A DNA stretch of 64,000 bases from an uncultured Anaerolineae bacterium. GTDB lineage: Bacteria; Chloroflexota; Anaerolineae; Anaerolineales; Villigracilaceae. Within the stretch, counting starts at the first letter, position 1; every line of letters begins with the position of its first letter. Below the pieces are notes generated by a model. It did not search any database, was not told the origin of the DNA, and saw only the letters and a list, made by a program, of their open reading frames with translations. This document shows positions 49,356-58,810 of the stretch, one piece after another. A program made the translations under genes and the position numbers. The stretch lies in the NCBI GenBank assembly GCA_903875215.1, contig CAIQVH010000007.1:1-64000 (forward strand), in the 5' to 3' direction.

Positions 49356-50237
49356 TTGGATCCTGTAATCTTCTCAATTCAACTTGGCAATTTCACGCTT
49401 ACCCTGCGCTGGTATGGCGTGCTGGTGATGCTTGGCGTGGCAGTGGCCGCCTGGATCGCTGAGAAAGAAATTCAACGCCGTGGCGAGAACGGCGAACACG
49501 TCTGGAATGCGCTGCTCTATTTACTGCCAGCGGGCATCGTCGGCGCGCGCCTGTGGTACGTGGTCAATGCCACGCTGGGCGGCAATCCTTACTACCTGCA
49601 AAACCCGGCCAAAATCCCGGCGGTTTGGGAGGGCGGCCTGCACTTCTTCGGCGGATTGCTGTTCGGCGCCATTGCACTTTACTTCTACGCCCGCCACTAC
49701 AAGCTGGATCTGTGGCTCTTTTTAGATGCCGTTGCGCCCGTCACCATGATCGGCCAGGCCCTGGCCCGCCCGGCCAATTTTATCAACCAGGAACTGTACG
49801 GCCAGCCGACCACCCTGCCCTGGGGGATCAAGATTGACGCGCTCCACCGCATCTCAGCCTACCAGGATTTAACCCAATTCCCGGTCGAGACGACGCGTTT
49901 TCACCCAACCTTTGCCTACGAAATGCTGATCAACTTTCTCAGCGCTGGATTATTACTTTTGGCCGAACGCCGCTGGCCAGAACGCTTCAAACCGGGCGCC
50001 GCTTTTGCCTGGTGGCTGATCCTGGCTGGATCTGCGCGCACCTTCATTGAGCTTTTCCGCCCCGACCAACCCAAAATCGCTGGAACTCCGATCAGTTATT
50101 CAATGGCCATCTCTCTGCTGATGGGTCTGACCGGTCTCGTGTTGCTCATGGCGCGCCAGGGCACGCTCAAACTCCCCTGGCCCAAATTGCCCGTTGCCTA
50201 CACCATCTCCCCGACAGTCGGGGAAAAACTTCTCTAA
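49356..50237 (+). CDS. lgt: Prolipoprotein diacylglyceryl transferase, TTG start
   Basis: 293 residues with seven membrane helices. The Lgt signature with the conserved R in GARLWYVV, the H in GGLHFFGGLLFG and the ARPANFINQELYGQP motif are all present; family length is normal. It moves diacylglycerol from phosphatidylglycerol to the lipobox cysteine of the many lipoproteins encoded here. Translation starts at TTG 49356, fixed by GGAGGTG 5 nt upstream. A bidirectional terminator follows the gene. Confidence 0.94.
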   Translation: MDPVIFSIQLGNFTLTLRWYGVLVMLGVAVAAWIAEKEIQRRGENGEHVWNALLYLLPAGIVGARLWYVVNATLGGNPYYLQNPAKIPAVWEGGLHFFGGLLFGAIALYFYARHYKLDLWLFLDAVAPVTMIGQALARPANFINQELYGQPTTLPWGIKIDALHRISAYQDLTQFPVETTRFHPTFAYEMLINFLSAGLLLLAERRWPERFKPGAAFAWWLILAGSARTFIELFRPDQPKIAGTPISYSMAISLLMGLTGLVLLMARQGTLKLPWPKLPVAYTISPTVGEKLL

Positions 50238-50279
50238 AAAAGACAGCGCGCGAGCTTCACACTCGCGCGCTGTCTTTTT
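50236..50279. terminator. Strong bidirectional terminator
   Basis: AGACAGCGCGCGAG (50241-50254) pairs with CTCGCGCGCTGTCT (50262-50275); A-run upstream and T-run downstream. It serves lgt and the convergent sulfotransferase. Confidence 0.9.
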
Positions 50280-51483
50280 AATCTCCCATTACCGGCAGGG
50301 GCGGTTCAAGCGCCAGGGCTGGTGTCTTGAGCGAAATACCGGTATCAAAGCCAAAGCGGTCGAAAATATCCTGGTAGGCGTGGATAATTTCATCGTGGCT
50401 GAAGCCCATCCTGGCGTAAGAATAGTGGTGATCGCTGCGGTACGATTGGGTCTCGGCCACCGCCTGGGCGACGATCCGGGCCAGGCTGGGATATTCCGGG
50501 TAGCCGAATTGGCGGTAGAAAGCGCTGATCATCTCTTTGGGGCGTTCGATCAGGTCGTCGTACGAGAGAATCTCAAAGTTGGGCGAGGGGTGCGTATCAA
50601 TATATTGAAGCGGGTGACGGTACCAGTATTGGGTGAGGGCCAGCGTCTCGGCGGTGTAGATGTATTTTTCCTGCGGGGTGCTGAAGACGCTCCAGCAATA
50701 GCTCAGCCAGGAAACGGTGGATGGCAGCATATCCAGCGGGTTGCGAACCAGGTACAAAACGCGCGCCTCGGGAAAGAGTTCGATCAACGTCTCGATTTTG
50801 GCGCTGAAAGCCGGATTTTTTGAAACGAAATGACGTTTTCCGCCATCGGCGTAGAGATGACGCTGAATCAGGGCGCGGTAAAAGCCCATGATGCGGCGAC
50901 GGTCTGCGGCGGGGATGGCTTCGTCGAAGAACTGGTAGGGCGGCATTTCATCCAGGAACGGGAACAGGATGCTGGCAAAGAACGTGCTCCAGGAGTGCAG
51001 CAGGATGTTTTCGTCTTCTTCGGGCTCAAACAGGCTGATCGGGTGGATTTTGACCTGTCCGAGCGAGCGGCGGTCGAAGTTGACCAGGAAGCGTTTGAGT
51101 GGAGAGCCGAATACCCGGTCGAGTGCGGCAAATGCGCCCGAGATTTTGCGCTGTGTGATGGAGGGGGTGATGAAAATATCCCAAGTGCGCAGGCTGGTGA
51201 AGGTTTCGGTTTCGCGCGAAAGCAGGCGGTGCAGGAACGTCGAGCCGGAACGGAAATTGCCGATGATGAAGAGGGGTTTGTCAATTTCCTGTTGTTTATA
51301 GGCCGGGAAAAGCAGGTCGTCGAGCAGCAGGCAGGCCCAGGTGAAAACCGTCCAGGCGGGCCAGACGGTGTAGAACAGCAGCAGGAACAGGACGCGCTTG
51401 CGGGTCAGCCGGCCATGTGTCCCCCGGGTTCCAAAAAAAGAGCGCACTGCCATGCGCCAGAATAATTTGAAGTTGTAGGTCAT
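50278..51483 (-). CDS. PAPS-dependent sulfotransferase
   Basis: About 401 residues. The PAPS-binding 5' motif FIIGNFRSGSTFLHRLL (about residues 72-88) and the 3' motif VLYLVRNPLDMLPSTVSW are in the right order. An N-terminal hydrophobic stretch (VLFLLLFYTVWPAWTVFTWACLLLD) may anchor it to the membrane. Sulfotransferases move sulfate to a hydroxyl or amine; the acceptor is unknown. ATG 51483 is favoured, although the frame is open to a TTG at 51540. The TACAAT box at 51532-51527 sits between the two candidate starts, which argues for the inner one. Confidence 0.85.
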   Translation of the reverse strand: MTYNFKLFWRMAVRSFFGTRGTHGRLTRKRVLFLLLFYTVWPAWTVFTWACLLLDDLLFPAYKQQEIDKPLFIIGNFRSGSTFLHRLLSRETETFTSLRTWDIFITPSITQRKISGAFAALDRVFGSPLKRFLVNFDRRSLGQVKIHPISLFEPEEDENILLHSWSTFFASILFPFLDEMPPYQFFDEAIPAADRRRIMGFYRALIQRHLYADGGKRHFVSKNPAFSAKIETLIELFPEARVLYLVRNPLDMLPSTVSWLSYCWSVFSTPQEKYIYTAETLALTQYWYRHPLQYIDTHPSPNFEILSYDDLIERPKEMISAFYRQFGYPEYPSLARIVAQAVAETQSYRSDHHYSYARMGFSHDEIIHAYQDIFDRFGFDTGISLKTPALALEPPLPVMGD

Positions 51484-51526
51484 CGTCTTTTTGATACTTT
51501 CTGAAAGATGCGGAAAATCCGCGTTG

Positions 51527-51532
51527 ATTGTA
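51527..51532 (-). promoter_or_regulatory. -10 box of the sulfotransferase gene
   Basis: TACAAT on the minus strand, 43 nt upstream of the ATG at 51483. Confidence 0.4.
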
Positions 51533-51549
51533 TCACTCAATCCAGAGGG

Positions 51550-52131
51550 TTATTGGACGACGATCATGATGTAGACGGGCTCACCAAACGGTTCGCCCTC
51601 CGGGCTGTAGGCCTGCCATGCCGATTGGAACAAGCCCGGACTGAAAGGCGCAATAAATAGAATGCTGAGGGTGCCCTGCGCCCCGCTGCGGGCCGGATAA
51701 AGCGCGACTTCTTCGGGGGCGCCCAGCGCCGAATAACCAGTCATCAACTTCATCCGGTAGCGGCTGTCCCAATTGCAGGTGCCGTTGTTTTCCACGCGCC
51801 ATTGTTTCTCAATGGTTTGCCCCGCAGTGACCAGGGTTCCGTCTGGAAAGGTCAGGTCAGTCACATATTTTAGCGAATTGGTGCAATCTCCCGCCGGGGT
51901 GGGCGGGGCAAGAGTAACGGTTGGTGCTTCAGCCACGGGGGTCGGCAGGGGGATGATGCGCGGCGTGGAAGTGGCAGCCGCAATCAGCGGGGCGGGCTCG
52001 GCTGGCTGAGCGGCGCTGATCGGGGTCGGCGGGATGAAAGGCGTGGCAGTGGCAGGCGGTGCGCAGCCAGCCAGAAAAAATAAAAATACGCAGCACGAAA
52101 GTAGAAATTCGGTTCGCGTGCTGCGTATCAT
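51550..52131 (-). CDS. Lipoprotein with a C-terminal NBR1-Ig-like domain
   Basis: 193 residues. A lipoprotein signal with lipobox LAGC (Cys23) precedes a Pro/Thr/Ala-rich stalk (about 24-80) and an NBR1-like Ig domain: DLTFPDGTLVTAGQTIEKQWRVENNGTCNWDSRYRMKLM, with the usual W-N-G-C-W pattern. It is anchored outside the cell by Lgt-type lipidation. AAAGGAG lies upstream of the ATG. It starts 22 nt after the recA stop on the same strand and may be cotranscribed. The ligand is unknown. Confidence 0.85.
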   Translation of the reverse strand: MIRSTRTEFLLSCCVFLFFLAGCAPPATATPFIPPTPISAAQPAEPAPLIAAATSTPRIIPLPTPVAEAPTVTLAPPTPAGDCTNSLKYVTDLTFPDGTLVTAGQTIEKQWRVENNGTCNWDSRYRMKLMTGYSALGAPEEVALYPARSGAQGTLSILFIAPFSPGLFQSAWQAYSPEGEPFGEPVYIMIVVQ

Positions 52132-52153
52132 CGGTATTCTCCTTTGGCGCGGG

Positions 52154-53245
52154 CTAATCGCTCACGTCGCCATCCCCGCCCATATCGATCGGCAGGACCA
52201 GTTCACCCCCCAGCGCTTTCTGGCGGATGACCGTCTCAATTTCATTGGCCAGATCAGGATTCTGCCGCAGAAATTCCTTGGAATTTTCACGTCCCTGGCC
52301 GATGCGCACGTCGCCGTACGAGAAGAAGGCCCCGCGTTTCTGAATAATCTCGAGCTTGGTCGCCAGGTCGAGCATATCTCCAACCTTCGAGATGCCCTCG
52401 TTAAACATGATGTCAAACTCGGAAGTGCGGAAAGGCGGCGCGACCTTGTTCTTGACCACCCGTACGCGCGTCCGGTTGCCGATCACTTCCTCGCCAACCT
52501 TGATGGCCTGGATGCGGCGAACATCCAACCGCACAGAAGCGTAAAACTTGAGCGCCTGCCCGCCGGTGGTCGTTTCTGGGTTGCCAAACATCACGCCGAT
52601 CTTCTGGCGCAACTGGTTGGTAAAAATGACCGTGGTTTTGGTCTGATTGATGGCCCCCGAGAGCTTGCGCAGCGCCTGACTCATCAAGCGCGCCTGCACG
52701 CCCATCGTCGCATCGCCCATGTCCCCTTCCAGTTCCGAGCGCGGCACCAGCGCGGCCACCGAATCGACCACCACCACATCCACCGCACCCGAGCGCACCA
52801 GCGTCTCGGTGATTTCAAGCGCCTGCTCGCCAGTATCCGGCTGCGATACCAGCAAATTATCAATATCCACGCCGCATTTGGCCGCATAAGCCGGGTCCAG
52901 CGCATGCTCCATATCAATATAGGCCGCCGTCCCGCCCATTTTCTGCGCTTCAGCCACGATGTGCTGGCAAAGCGTCGTCTTGCCCGAAGACTCCGGGCCA
53001 TAAATTTCAGTAATACGCCCGCGCGGAATTCCACCTACACCGAGCGAAATATCCAACGAAAGCGACCCGGTCGGAATGGCATCCACCACCATGCTGTGCG
53101 CCTCGCCCAGGCGCATAATCGAGCCATCGCCATAACGCTTCAAAATATCACCAACGGCCTTATCTAAAACGGCCTTCTTGGCATCCTCGGCCCCACTGCG
53201 GCCGGCGGGAAGGACTTCCTGCTGAGCTTGTGATTTGCGTGCCAT
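52154..53245 (-). CDS. recA: Recombinase RecA
   Basis: 363 residues, normal length. The P-loop GPESSGKTT, the L1/L2 region ([49 protein letters not shown]) and the MAW-equivalent [11 protein letters not shown] are intact; the acidic tail GGDGDVSD is short. It performs homologous recombination and SOS induction. ATG 53245 is supported by GGAGAG upstream. The promoter at 53298-53325 has a LexA-like box in its spacer, so the gene is probably SOS regulated. It is followed by the NBR1-Ig lipoprotein gene. Confidence 0.97.
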   Translation of the reverse strand: MARKSQAQQEVLPAGRSGAEDAKKAVLDKAVGDILKRYGDGSIMRLGEAHSMVVDAIPTGSLSLDISLGVGGIPRGRITEIYGPESSGKTTLCQHIVAEAQKMGGTAAYIDMEHALDPAYAAKCGVDIDNLLVSQPDTGEQALEITETLVRSGAVDVVVVDSVAALVPRSELEGDMGDATMGVQARLMSQALRKLSGAINQTKTTVIFTNQLRQKIGVMFGNPETTTGGQALKFYASVRLDVRRIQAIKVGEEVIGNRTRVRVVKNKVAPPFRTSEFDIMFNEGISKVGDMLDLATKLEIIQKRGAFFSYGDVRIGQGRENSKEFLRQNPDLANEIETVIRQKALGGELVLPIDMGGDGDVSD

Positions 53246-53297
53246 ATTTACTCTCCAAAAACAAAAGTTCAGGTAACGAAGTAGACTGATTGGATAC

Positions 53298-53325
53298 AGT
53301 ATAGCACATCTGTTCGATGCGTCAA
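53298..53325 (-). promoter_or_regulatory. recA promoter with a LexA-like box in the spacer
   Basis: On the minus strand TTGACG (53325-53320) is 16 nt from TATACT (53303-53298). The spacer carries CGAACAGATGTGCT (53316-53303), a partial match to the Gram-positive SOS box CGAAC-N4-GTTCG: the left half matches fully, the right half 2 of 5. The -35 hexamer includes the stop codon of the upstream ligase gene. Confidence 0.6.
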
Positions 53326-55004
53326 GACATCGAATCCCATTCCAATAAAAACTTCTCGCGGTTGGCCGCGCGCGCCGTCTTGCCGCTCGAAGTCTTCACA
53401 ATCCATTTTGAATCCACCAGGTGGACATGCCGCAACGCCACCGCAGAATTCTTGGTGATGTGCTGCCGCACCGCATTTGCCAGGCCCTGCAGTTCTTCCG
53501 CGCCACAGACATCCACCTCCGCCACGAGCACGACCGATTCCGTCCCGGAGCCGGCCTCCTCGATCCCAAACGCCACCGCCCTCCCGGCATGAATGCCAGG
53601 CACCTCGTAAGCCAGCGCCTCCAGATCCTGCGGGTACACATTCTTCCCGCCGACGATGATCAGGTCTTTTTTACGCCCAGCCACGAACAATTCGCCATTC
53701 AGGGTGTATCCATAGTCGCCGGTCAGGTACCATTCGCCACGGAACGCTTTTTCGGTTGCGTCGGGGCGGTTATAGTAACCGGACAACATGCAATCGCTGT
53801 GCAAGGCAATCTCGCCAATGGTGCGGTCGGGCAGGTCATGCCCATGCTCGTCGAGAATGCGCAGGCGCGTGTTTTCCAGCGCCCGCCCCGAAGAAAGCAT
53901 CCGCAAAACCGGTTTTTCCTCCACCGCAGCCTGCGCTACATGCTGAAAAAGGTACGCATCCCGGTCAATTTCATCGCTGACAGGCAGGGTTCCGGCAGGT
54001 GTTTGGGTGACGCCAAAGACGTTTTCGGCCATGGCGTAACTGCATTGCAGGGCGCTTTCGCGCAGCCCGTAGGCCTTGAAGCGCTCATAAAAAGCCTGCT
54101 GACTGTCCCATTTAACCGGCTCGGAGCAGTTGGTGATCACCCGCCAGCTGGAAAGGTCCACCCCGGCCAGGTCGCGTTCGCGGATTTTTTGGGTGCAGAA
54201 GTTGTAGGCGAAGTTTGGCAGCCAGGAGAGTGTGCCATGATACTTGGTGACAGCCTGGAAAAGCCGGTAAGGCGCGCGCACCCAGTCAAAGGGCGAGGCC
54301 AGCACCAGCGTGTTGCCGTTCAAGACCGGCATCAAGAATCCGGCAATCAGGCCCATATCATGGTAAAGGGGCAGCCACGAGACAAAGACATCCTCGCCGG
54401 TCAGCTGAATGGCCTGACGATAGGCATTTAACTGGTTGAAAACAGCCCGGTGCGAGAGCGCGACGCCCTTTTGCAGCCCGGTCGTGCCGGAGGAGTGTTG
54501 CAGCAGGACGATCTCTTCAGCCGGGCGCTGTAAACCGGCAAATTGAGAGAAATCCGGGCTGGCGGGTGGTTCCAGGTCGCTGGTCAGTAAGACACAGCGG
54601 ACGGAACTTTCGGGCAGCAGCGCGCTGCGGATTTCGGATTCAAATTCCGGGTAGGTGAGGATGGCGGCGGGTTGCGTGACCGAGACCAGGGCAGCCAGGT
54701 CGGCACGGTAGCGCTCGGGGGCGAGTTTTTCCGTCAAAAAAGGCATGATGGCGGGAATTGCGCCGTGCAATATTGCGCCCCAGAAGGAGGCAACCAGTTC
54801 GGGGCCGTGCTGAAGTATGAGAATGATGACTTCGCCGGGTTGCAGCCCGGCGCGGGCGTAGGTGCGGGTGTAGCGGACCGCGCTTTCGACGAGTTCCCGG
54901 GTGGTAAGGGGCAGGTCATCCTGCCCGGCCTGCTGGAGGATCAGGGCGGTTTTTTGGGGCTGGGTCTGGTAATTGTGCTGGATTAACTGGGCGAGAGTGG
55001 TCAT
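53322..55004 (-). CDS. Acyl-AMP ligase of the dlt-like operon (FAAL/DltA-like)
   Basis: 560 residues. ANL adenylating enzyme: P-loop [18 protein letters not shown]-like [11 protein letters not shown], core ...[30 protein letters not shown], hinge [33 protein letters not shown], and a C-terminal catalytic lysine in [10 protein letters not shown]. It activates a carboxylic acid as acyl-AMP and loads the carrier protein encoded 17 nt upstream. The form resembles fatty-acyl-AMP ligases more than D-alanine DltA, so the cargo may not be D-alanine. In a dlt-like context it would play DltA's part. The stop overlaps the recA -35 box. Confidence 0.85.
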   Translation of the reverse strand: MTTLAQLIQHNYQTQPQKTALILQQAGQDDLPLTTRELVESAVRYTRTYARAGLQPGEVIILILQHGPELVASFWGAILHGAIPAIMPFLTEKLAPERYRADLAALVSVTQPAAILTYPEFESEIRSALLPESSVRCVLLTSDLEPPASPDFSQFAGLQRPAEEIVLLQHSSGTTGLQKGVALSHRAVFNQLNAYRQAIQLTGEDVFVSWLPLYHDMGLIAGFLMPVLNGNTLVLASPFDWVRAPYRLFQAVTKYHGTLSWLPNFAYNFCTQKIRERDLAGVDLSSWRVITNCSEPVKWDSQQAFYERFKAYGLRESALQCSYAMAENVFGVTQTPAGTLPVSDEIDRDAYLFQHVAQAAVEEKPVLRMLSSGRALENTRLRILDEHGHDLPDRTIGEIALHSDCMLSGYYNRPDATEKAFRGEWYLTGDYGYTLNGELFVAGRKKDLIIVGGKNVYPQDLEALAYEVPGIHAGRAVAFGIEEAGSGTESVVLVAEVDVCGAEELQGLANAVRQHITKNSAVALRHVHLVDSKWIVKTSSGKTARAANREKFLLEWDSMS

Positions 55005-55021
55005 GGAGGCGGCGCGTATCC

Positions 55022-55267
55022 CTACTGGCGGGATTGGATCAGCCGGGCCAGCTGTTCGAGCGTATCGAAGGTTTCGGCGTTCAATTCGGTGTCTTCAATG
55101 CGGACGCCGAAGGTTTCTTCGACAAACAGGCCAAGATCAACCAGGCTGAAAGAATCGATCAGGCCGCTTGAGATGAGAGCTTCAGCGGGCTGGATCGAAC
55201 GCTTGGGTTGTTTGAGGATTTCGGCGGCGATGAAGGTTGCGATGGGTTGGATGATTTCTTGAGTCAT
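55022..55267 (-). CDS. Acyl carrier protein (DltC-like)
   Basis: 81 residues, all-helical ACP. The phosphopantetheine-attachment motif is SSGLIDSFSLVDLG with Ser39; the surrounding helix matches carrier proteins of the DltC/ACP kind. It is loaded by the adjacent ligase and hands its acyl group to the MBOAT protein of the operon. It lies 17 nt upstream of the ligase and 32 nt downstream of the SGNH lipoprotein gene. Confidence 0.92.
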   Translation of the reverse strand: MTQEIIQPIATFIAAEILKQPKRSIQPAEALISSGLIDSFSLVDLGLFVEETFGVRIEDTELNAETFDTLEQLARLIQSRQ

Positions 55268-55299
55268 GGGATATCCTTGGGAAAGGGGGTAGCGAAACG

Positions 55300-56280
55300 T
55301 TACTGCGTCAGTCCTTTGCGGACGGCGTCCAGAACTTGCAGGGCGGTCAGGTTGCGCCAGGGCCAGGCGCTTTTCATCCGTTGCGGGTCGGTGAAGATGT
55401 TGCGGGCGTAGGTGAGATGAAAGCCATCGGAGATCAGGCCGTGGTTTTCGAGCGGCTGAATGGCAAGCCAGAAGTTCCAGAGTGGCAGGTCATATTCGTA
55501 AGCCAGGCTGGCGATTTCGGCGTTGAGGGCCAGGGAGTGTTCGTCGTTTCCAGCGCGGGTGGCCAGGATGGGGACAACGCCGCGATTGATGAGCAGGTTG
55601 ACAGCTTTGCGAAGGTAGGCGCCATATTCATCAATGGGCCGGTCGGCCCACCATTCTTCCAGGCTGACAATGGCAACGGTCGGCTGCCAGGCGCGCAGTT
55701 CGCAATCCAACGGAGATTCGGTTTTCTGGCAGGCTTTGGGGTCGGCGCGCAGCGGGGTCAGGATGGCGGCCACGTTGTAACCGCCCTTGACGGCCAGAGA
55801 ATCGCGCGAGAAGGAGCCGTTGTAGTAGTCAATCGTCTCGCTCAAGGAGGCGTAATCGGGGCCGAGGTCGTATTCCCCGGGTTTTTCGAAAACCGCCAGG
55901 AAGTAGGATTCGACATTCTGGCAGTCGCCAATCTTGGAAAAGCGTTTGGGATCATTGCCCAGTTGCAGTCCGCGCTGGAAGATGCTGCGCGCTGAAGCAC
56001 TGACGGTTGGAATGACCGGCAGGGTCTGCCAAGCATCCGGGCTGAGCGTGGGGCGGGGAGCTGCAGGCGCGCTGCTGGCCGCCGGTTCAAGCGAGGCCGC
56101 AGGAACCTGGGTAACGGCGGGCGTTGAGGCCTGTTCCACGGCGGGCGCGAGGCTCGGCAGAATTTCCAGAGTGGCAGAAGGTTCGGGCTGGGCCGGGCTG
56201 GGAGTAGCCGGGGCGGCGCTGCAGGCCGACAGGCCAACGAGGAGAGGAATTAGAATCAGGGCAAACAGGGTGGGTTTCAT
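55300..56280 (-). CDS. SGNH-like lipoprotein with GDC in place of GDS
   Basis: About 326 residues. A lipoprotein signal (lipobox LSAC, Cys20) and a long Ser/Pro/Ala-rich stalk (to about 95) lead to an SGNH-hydrolase-like domain. Block I reads FSKIGDCQNVESYF, so the usual GDS nucleophile position is Cys120; block V is SDGFHLTYA near the C-terminus with Asp and His. I recall similar GDC proteins in Chloroflexota, so this is probably not an error. Whether Cys acts as a nucleophile or the fold is inactive is open. It directly follows the other SGNH gene (4 nt gap). ATG 56280 has GGAATG upstream; the frame is open to 56331. Confidence 0.78.
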   Translation of the reverse strand: MKPTLFALILIPLLVGLSACSAAPATPSPAQPEPSATLEILPSLAPAVEQASTPAVTQVPAASLEPAASSAPAAPRPTLSPDAWQTLPVIPTVSASARSIFQRGLQLGNDPKRFSKIGDCQNVESYFLAVFEKPGEYDLGPDYASLSETIDYYNGSFSRDSLAVKGGYNVAAILTPLRADPKACQKTESPLDCELRAWQPTVAIVSLEEWWADRPIDEYGAYLRKAVNLLINRGVVPILATRAGNDEHSLALNAEIASLAYEYDLPLWNFWLAIQPLENHGLISDGFHLTYARNIFTDPQRMKSAWPWRNLTALQVLDAVRKGLTQ

Positions 56281-56284
56281 GGTT

Positions 56285-57385
56285 TCATTCCGAGCACTGG
56301 GGCTGAATTTGTTGAAGTATCTGCCTGGCAAGAAGGGTTTCTGCGGCTGGAGTCAGGTGAACTCCGCTATTGGTGAATTCGCTGGCGGGAAACAGGTTCC
56401 ATACATCAAGATAATTCCAGCCGGAGCGTTTGGCAAGGGCGCTGAGTTGGACGCGGTAAGCATCATAGGCCCAGCGAGGGTAGAAGAAATTATACCGGAT
56501 GTCGCTGTTTTGACCGGTGCTGACAAGAATGGGTTCGTTGACGAGCAACACAGGCGCCGGACTGCGAGCGATTCCGTTGGATAAAACTTCGTAGGCCAGG
56601 TCTGATTCAGCCAGTGGGGCCGGCAGATGGTGGAACTGGTCGTCTCCGGCTTCAAAATCGGTTTGGGGGGCGGGATAACTGGCCGGGTAGACCTGGTCTA
56701 TGCCAGTGGCGGCCCACAGCAAGCCGTATAGCTGCAATCGGAATTGGTCAGCCAGGGCGCGGCGCTGGCCAAAGAGTGTCTGGCTCCAGGGTGTGACCGG
56801 CACCAGCGCCGGGTCGTGCGGGTCGAAGGGCAGGTCGTAGCGCTGGATCAGATCGTGGACGAGCGGGCTGTTGTTGGCCACCAGGGGAACAGATAGTTGT
56901 TTTTCGAGCGGGTACGATTCGAGGGTGGTGAGCCAGATGATGTAGTCGGGCTGATAACGGGTGGCACGATCAAAAATCAGCAGGTCTTTGAGAATGGAAA
57001 TGGTGGGATAGCCCAGGTTGTAAAAACGGGCCGATTTGCCACAAAAACTGCTATCCTGGAGGTTGAGCTGGGCGCTGAGGGTTTCTTCGGGTTTCAGCAG
57101 CAAGCCCCAGACCGAGGAATCGCCGATCAGCAGGACGCGATATTCATCCGCTGGTTTGGACTGTGAAACTTCATGAGCGGCAAACATGGCGTCGAGGCTG
57201 AACAGGCTCAGGTTGTAGGCCTGAGCGGGGCTTTCGCCGTAAGGCAGACGTGATCGGCCTGGAATGAGTGGAGTGTTATACAGGGAGAGAGTCAACGGCG
57301 GCGCAAAAGGCAGCAGCAGGGCAATCAGCAGGTAAAGCGCCAGACCTTTCAGCAGGGCGCGCAGGGGGTGGAAGGGTTTTTCCAT
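56285..57385 (-). CDS. Membrane-anchored SGNH protein of the dlt-like operon (DltD-like role)
   Basis: 366 residues. One N-terminal membrane helix (ALYLLIALLLPFAPPL) is followed by an external SGNH domain with GDS in VLLIGDSSVWG (Ser90) and NSGVHLTPAA near the end (His343). Proteins like this act with MBOAT membrane acyltransferases as DltD, AlgJ/X or PatB partners. Here it lies 6 nt after the MBOAT gene, so it is the likely last acyl-transfer or acyl-editing step at the cell surface. It is not a close DltD homologue by eye; the link is by position and fold. Confidence 0.82.
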   Translation of the reverse strand: MEKPFHPLRALLKGLALYLLIALLLPFAPPLTLSLYNTPLIPGRSRLPYGESPAQAYNLSLFSLDAMFAAHEVSQSKPADEYRVLLIGDSSVWGLLLKPEETLSAQLNLQDSSFCGKSARFYNLGYPTISILKDLLIFDRATRYQPDYIIWLTTLESYPLEKQLSVPLVANNSPLVHDLIQRYDLPFDPHDPALVPVTPWSQTLFGQRRALADQFRLQLYGLLWAATGIDQVYPASYPAPQTDFEAGDDQFHHLPAPLAESDLAYEVLSNGIARSPAPVLLVNEPILVSTGQNSDIRYNFFYPRWAYDAYRVQLSALAKRSGWNYLDVWNLFPASEFTNSGVHLTPAAETLLARQILQQIQPQCSE

Positions 57386-57391
57386 GGCAGA

Positions 57392-58810
57392 TCAGGCGGC
57401 TCCAAACAAGCGGAACAGGAAAGCCAGGGCGGTTTGCGGCGTGGGCAAAACAAACCAGATCCAGCCGAGCGCGACATATTGGAAGGTGAACACCGCCCCG
57501 CTGACAGCGAGCAGGGCCTGGCGAGCGGGCGTGCCAGCCCAGGCTGTGACACGAACTCGAAAAGCATCCTGCCAGCGATTATGGAGAAACAACCCCAGGC
57601 CGTGCCACAAGCCCCAGATCAGAAAGTTGAGCGTGACCCCGTGCCACAGACCGATCAGCGTCATGCTGACCAGCTGGGTGAGCAGAATAATGCTCCAAAC
57701 TGGCAGGGAAGTTCCGCGCAGCGCCCGGGTCAACGGATTAAAGACGTAAGCGCGCAACCACTGGGTCAGGCTCATGTGCCAGCTATTCCAAAATTGCGTC
57801 AGGTTGGGCTTGAGGTAGGGCTGGTTGAAGTTTTCCGGCAGTTGAATCCCGGCCAGGCGCGCCACCCCCAGGGCCAGGTCAGTGTAGCCGCTGAAATCAA
57901 AGTAGATTTGCAAAGCATAAGCATAGAGCAGAATCCACGCCCAGGGAGCCCGGGTAACCTGGGCAGCATTGGCCGGGCTGAGTGCAATCAACGCCAGGCT
58001 GTCAGCCAGGATGAATTTTTTGAACAGCCCCAACGTCATCCGCCGGGTGATGAAAACCCAATCGATTTCGGCCAGGTGGAACGGGGCGCGCAGGTCTTTG
58101 ACAAAGCGTTCCACCCGATCAATTGGGCCGGCGCTCAGCGCAGGGTAGAAAAAGAGATAGGTGATGTATTCCTGCAAAGAAACGGAGGGCAGACGTCCCT
58201 TAATATGATCCTGCAGGGTATGGATCAGGCGAAAGGCGATGTAGGAAAACCCCAGCCAGCGTAAATCAAAACTGGAAGCGGTTTCGGCAGATTGCCCATT
58301 CAACACGCGGAGCAGTTGCGCGCTCCACAGGCTGAGTTGCGGCGATTTAAGCACAATCAACAACAGAACCAGTGCCAGGGTACCGGCCTGTGCCATCTGA
58401 CGCGGCGCGCGCACCCGGCTCGAAAGAAAAATGCCCAGGGCCAAAATGACCAGGGCCAGAAAAATGTACTGCATGCGCGGCGCAAGGCTGGCGGTCAGGA
58501 ATGGATTGGGAAAAATGATACGGGTCAGGCCCAACAACAACAGGAGAGTGGCCGCCCAGGCCGCGCTGAGCAGGTTTTCTTTCGACAAAACCGTTTCGAG
58601 CGGCGTAATTCCGGCCCATAGCCCCATCACCAGCCCCAGCGCCAGCGTCGGCAGCCAGAAATCAAAATAACGGATCGGCAGCGCCGGTTGCAGGGCAAAC
58701 AACGCCAGCAGGCTAAAGGTAAACAACAAAAAGCCACGTCTCTTTCCCGAAAAAAGAAAAGTGGCCAGCAAAGCCAGGAAAGCCCCAAGAGCAATCTGCG
58801 GCAGGGTCAT
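57392..58810 (-). CDS. dltB: MBOAT membrane O-acyltransferase (DltB/AlgI-like)
   Basis: 472 residues with about 11 membrane helices. The MBOAT histidine is in TLIGLWHGVTLNFLIWGLWHGLG, and the preceding phrases QEYITYLFFYPALSAGPIDR, YALQIYFDFSGYTDLALGVARLAG and LTQFWNSWHMSLTQWLRAYVFNPL are characteristic. DltB moves an acyl group across the membrane from a carrier protein; DltX assists. The start follows directly on the stop of a 42-residue DltX-like gene (TAG then ATG). It is the second gene of the operon 58939 to 53322. The acyl group and acceptor (teichoic-acid-like polymer or another glycan) are not known. Confidence 0.9.
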   Translation of the reverse strand: MTLPQIALGAFLALLATFLFSGKRRGFLLFTFSLLALFALQPALPIRYFDFWLPTLALGLVMGLWAGITPLETVLSKENLLSAAWAATLLLLLGLTRIIFPNPFLTASLAPRMQYIFLALVILALGIFLSSRVRAPRQMAQAGTLALVLLLIVLKSPQLSLWSAQLLRVLNGQSAETASSFDLRWLGFSYIAFRLIHTLQDHIKGRLPSVSLQEYITYLFFYPALSAGPIDRVERFVKDLRAPFHLAEIDWVFITRRMTLGLFKKFILADSLALIALSPANAAQVTRAPWAWILLYAYALQIYFDFSGYTDLALGVARLAGIQLPENFNQPYLKPNLTQFWNSWHMSLTQWLRAYVFNPLTRALRGTSLPVWSIILLTQLVSMTLIGLWHGVTLNFLIWGLWHGLGLFLHNRWQDAFRVRVTAWAGTPARQALLAVSGAVFTFQYVALGWIWFVLPTPQTALAFLFRLFGAA

